From: Montifringilla adamsi | Taxonomy: Eukaryota > Chordata > Aves > Passeriformes > Passeridae | Assembly: GCA_017590115.1 (NCBI GenBank) | Contig: JAGGNK010012003.1 | Location: 2,557,041-2,621,040, forward strand | Direction of reading: 5' to 3' | Length of the DNA stretch: 64,000 nucleotides | Part shown: positions 62,329 to 64,000 of the stretch, one piece after another | How positions within the stretch are numbered: the stretch's first letter is position 1 | Layout of the letters: every line of letters begins with the position of its first letter | Notes under the pieces: model-generated | The model's input: only the letters and a program-made list of their open reading frames with translations | Told to the model about the DNA's origin: nothing | Database searches by the model: none | Program-made: the position numbers and the translations under genes

Positions 62329-64000
62329 TCTGCGCAGCCCTGAACAAAAGAGAAGGAAAAAAAAAAAACCCAAACCCTACAGTCTGGACCAGATGTAACA
62401 GCAGAGCTTTTCATGCTGAAAAGAAAGGCATTCCTAAAGGAATATCCCACATGGATAACAGAGCCTTCAGCAGCAGAGGACAGCAACACCCTCAGTGCCA
62501 CTGCAGGAACCTGGGGATGCAGGGGAATGAGGATGAGGAACCAGGGGATGCAGCCCCTCATTAGCCAAAACCCTGCACAGACATCTCCTTGAAGGGCTGA
62601 GCCCCCCCAAGAACAGAGGAGATGGAGGAAAGGGCTTTAAAAAAGCATAAACAAGGAGAAAAGGCCCATTTTTTAGCACTGCTCCAAGCAAAGCTCTGTG
62701 GTTTTGCCCATTCCTGTGGCTGGATTTCCTTTAGCAGGGTTATTCATGTTCATGGGATTGCAAGGGTGGAGGGTGTTCCCCAGGACAGACCCCACACAGC
62801 CCTGGTGTCCCCTCACAGAGGGGACAGAGGGACCTGGCAGGTCCCTTCAATCCCATCTGGGAGATGCAAGTGGCAGAGAGGAGGAGAAGCAGGAGCACAA
62901 GGGGCTGAGTCAGGGATGGGGGCTGAGATGGGTGGGGCAAGGTGGTCCTGGAGATGCTAAAAGGGGATTTTGACCAGAGCTGAGGTGTTCCCTCTTTTAA
63001 CCCCATCTTACCTTTGCCTCCAGCCTTGATCTTCCCCCAAAAGCTGCTGCTGGGCTCCAAGCCAGGCCCAGATCCAGCACGTGACTCCATGGATGGGTGC
63101 TGGGAGTGCTGCCCTCCCTCCCTGACAGGATGGAGAGGAGAGGGAAGGTGGGAAAGCTGCCAGGCAGGGAGAAACCCCACAGAGCTGTCTGAGGAGCCTT
63201 TCCACTCTGGTGGGCAGCAAACGGGGGGAAGAAGAACCAATAAAAAAAACAAAAAAAGTATAAATCAATAAGCACCACCCAGTGTGGCTCCATCTGCCAT
63301 TGATTTATGGCCCTGCTGAAAAGCCTGGTTGTCCACAATTATTGGGCAGTCAGCTCCTATTTGCCGTGATTTCCTCACCCCTCCTTTTCACCTGGCACCC
63401 TGTCACATCCCAGCCTGGCTCTGGTGGCTCTGGGGGCTCAGTCCCAGCTGGAATAGTGAGTAGTGGGATAGTGGGGTGCTTGTCAGGCTCAGGTCTGATC
63501 CTCCAAGGGTCTGGAATGGCAGCTGGAGGGAGGATGTGGGTGGCTTGGCCACGGAGCAGCAAGGGGGCAAAGAGCAGTCAGGTGGAGTGCAAGGAAAGCC
63601 AACCAGAAAATTAAATGTTGCCCTGAGCTGCTGGAAATTCAGCTTTATCTCCAAAGGGCGCAAAAGCTGGCCACAAGGAGATTTCCTTCCTAGTCTTCTT
63701 GACAATCTTCCCAGCTTGATTTTGCTCTTTTGGCAGTTTCTCTCTTGTACAGGTGACCCAGGAGGTCAAATTGAGCCAGGCAGCCAATGGTGAGGGAGAG
63801 CCTGCTGGATGAGTTCCCTCAGATATGCATTCCATTATCCCAGTGCTTCCTAGGGCTGGGGGGAGAAGAAAATCAATGTCAGGAGATCATCAAGTGTCCT
63901 CTGAGCCAGCAGAGAGGGGCCTCCACCTGCAGAGTCCAGCCTGGATTAATGAGCTCTGGCAAATTCCAGGATCTCCTGCCCCTAAGAGAAACTGCCCTGG

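Larger units (their letters stand above)
56782..64000. other. Intergenic region, part 5
   Basis: No supported gene. It contains an A-rich/CA-rich complex at 60460-60600, a CA repeat at 60763, and AT-rich candidate elements near 57520, 58435, 59520, 59820, 61430 and 62240. Confidence 0.7.

Overview
The window is vertebrate nuclear DNA, almost certainly from a bird and probably a songbird. CR1 LINE 3' fragments are recognisable at about 23236, 25791 and 33195. Endogenous-retrovirus LTR-like elements occur at about 6295, 43540, 53030 and 56350. The sequence is GC-rich and full of minisatellites and homopolymer runs. There are no bacterial, phage or organelle signals.

One protein-coding gene is supported: TMEM132E, on the plus strand, 4778-19051. 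It encodes a single-pass type I membrane protein of the TMEM132 family. Its first exon (initiator and signal peptide) lies upstream of the window. I number the first visible exon as exon 2. Exons follow at 4778-5678, 6816-6956, 10834-11026, 11214-11357, 14743-14948 (exon 6), 15525-15804 (exon 7), 16252-16457 (second exon 6), 17026-17305 (second exon 7), 17383-17574 (exon 8) and 18023-19051 (exon 9, stop TAA). All splice sites are GT/AG and all phases agree. With one copy of exons 6-7 the visible part encodes 1027 residues. A 3'UTR with AATAAA at 20271 follows.

The most striking feature is a near-identical tandem duplication of about 1.5 kb (14370-15878 and 15879-17379). It carries exons 6 and 7 twice. 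The pair is 486 nt with phase 0 at both ends, so a transcript using both copies stays in frame and gains 162 residues of ectodomain. The coding copies differ only at two synonymous sites. This could be a recent real duplication or a false (haplotypic) duplication in the assembly. A second nested tandem array in intron 3 (7813-9210) carries short telomere-like CCCTAA tracts and also has very little divergence.

Layout: 1-4777, 3' part of intron 1 (GC-rich, some candidate regulatory AT islands); 4778-19051, TMEM132E coding exons; 19052 to about 20295, 3'UTR; 20296-64000, about 44 kb in which I see no convincing gene. That last stretch holds CR1 and LTR remnants, at least five minisatellites, a 17-N assembly gap at 28614-28630, and scattered AT-rich, homeodomain-motif-rich islands that resemble the conserved non-coding elements of developmental gene deserts. 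These islands are inferred from base composition and motifs only.
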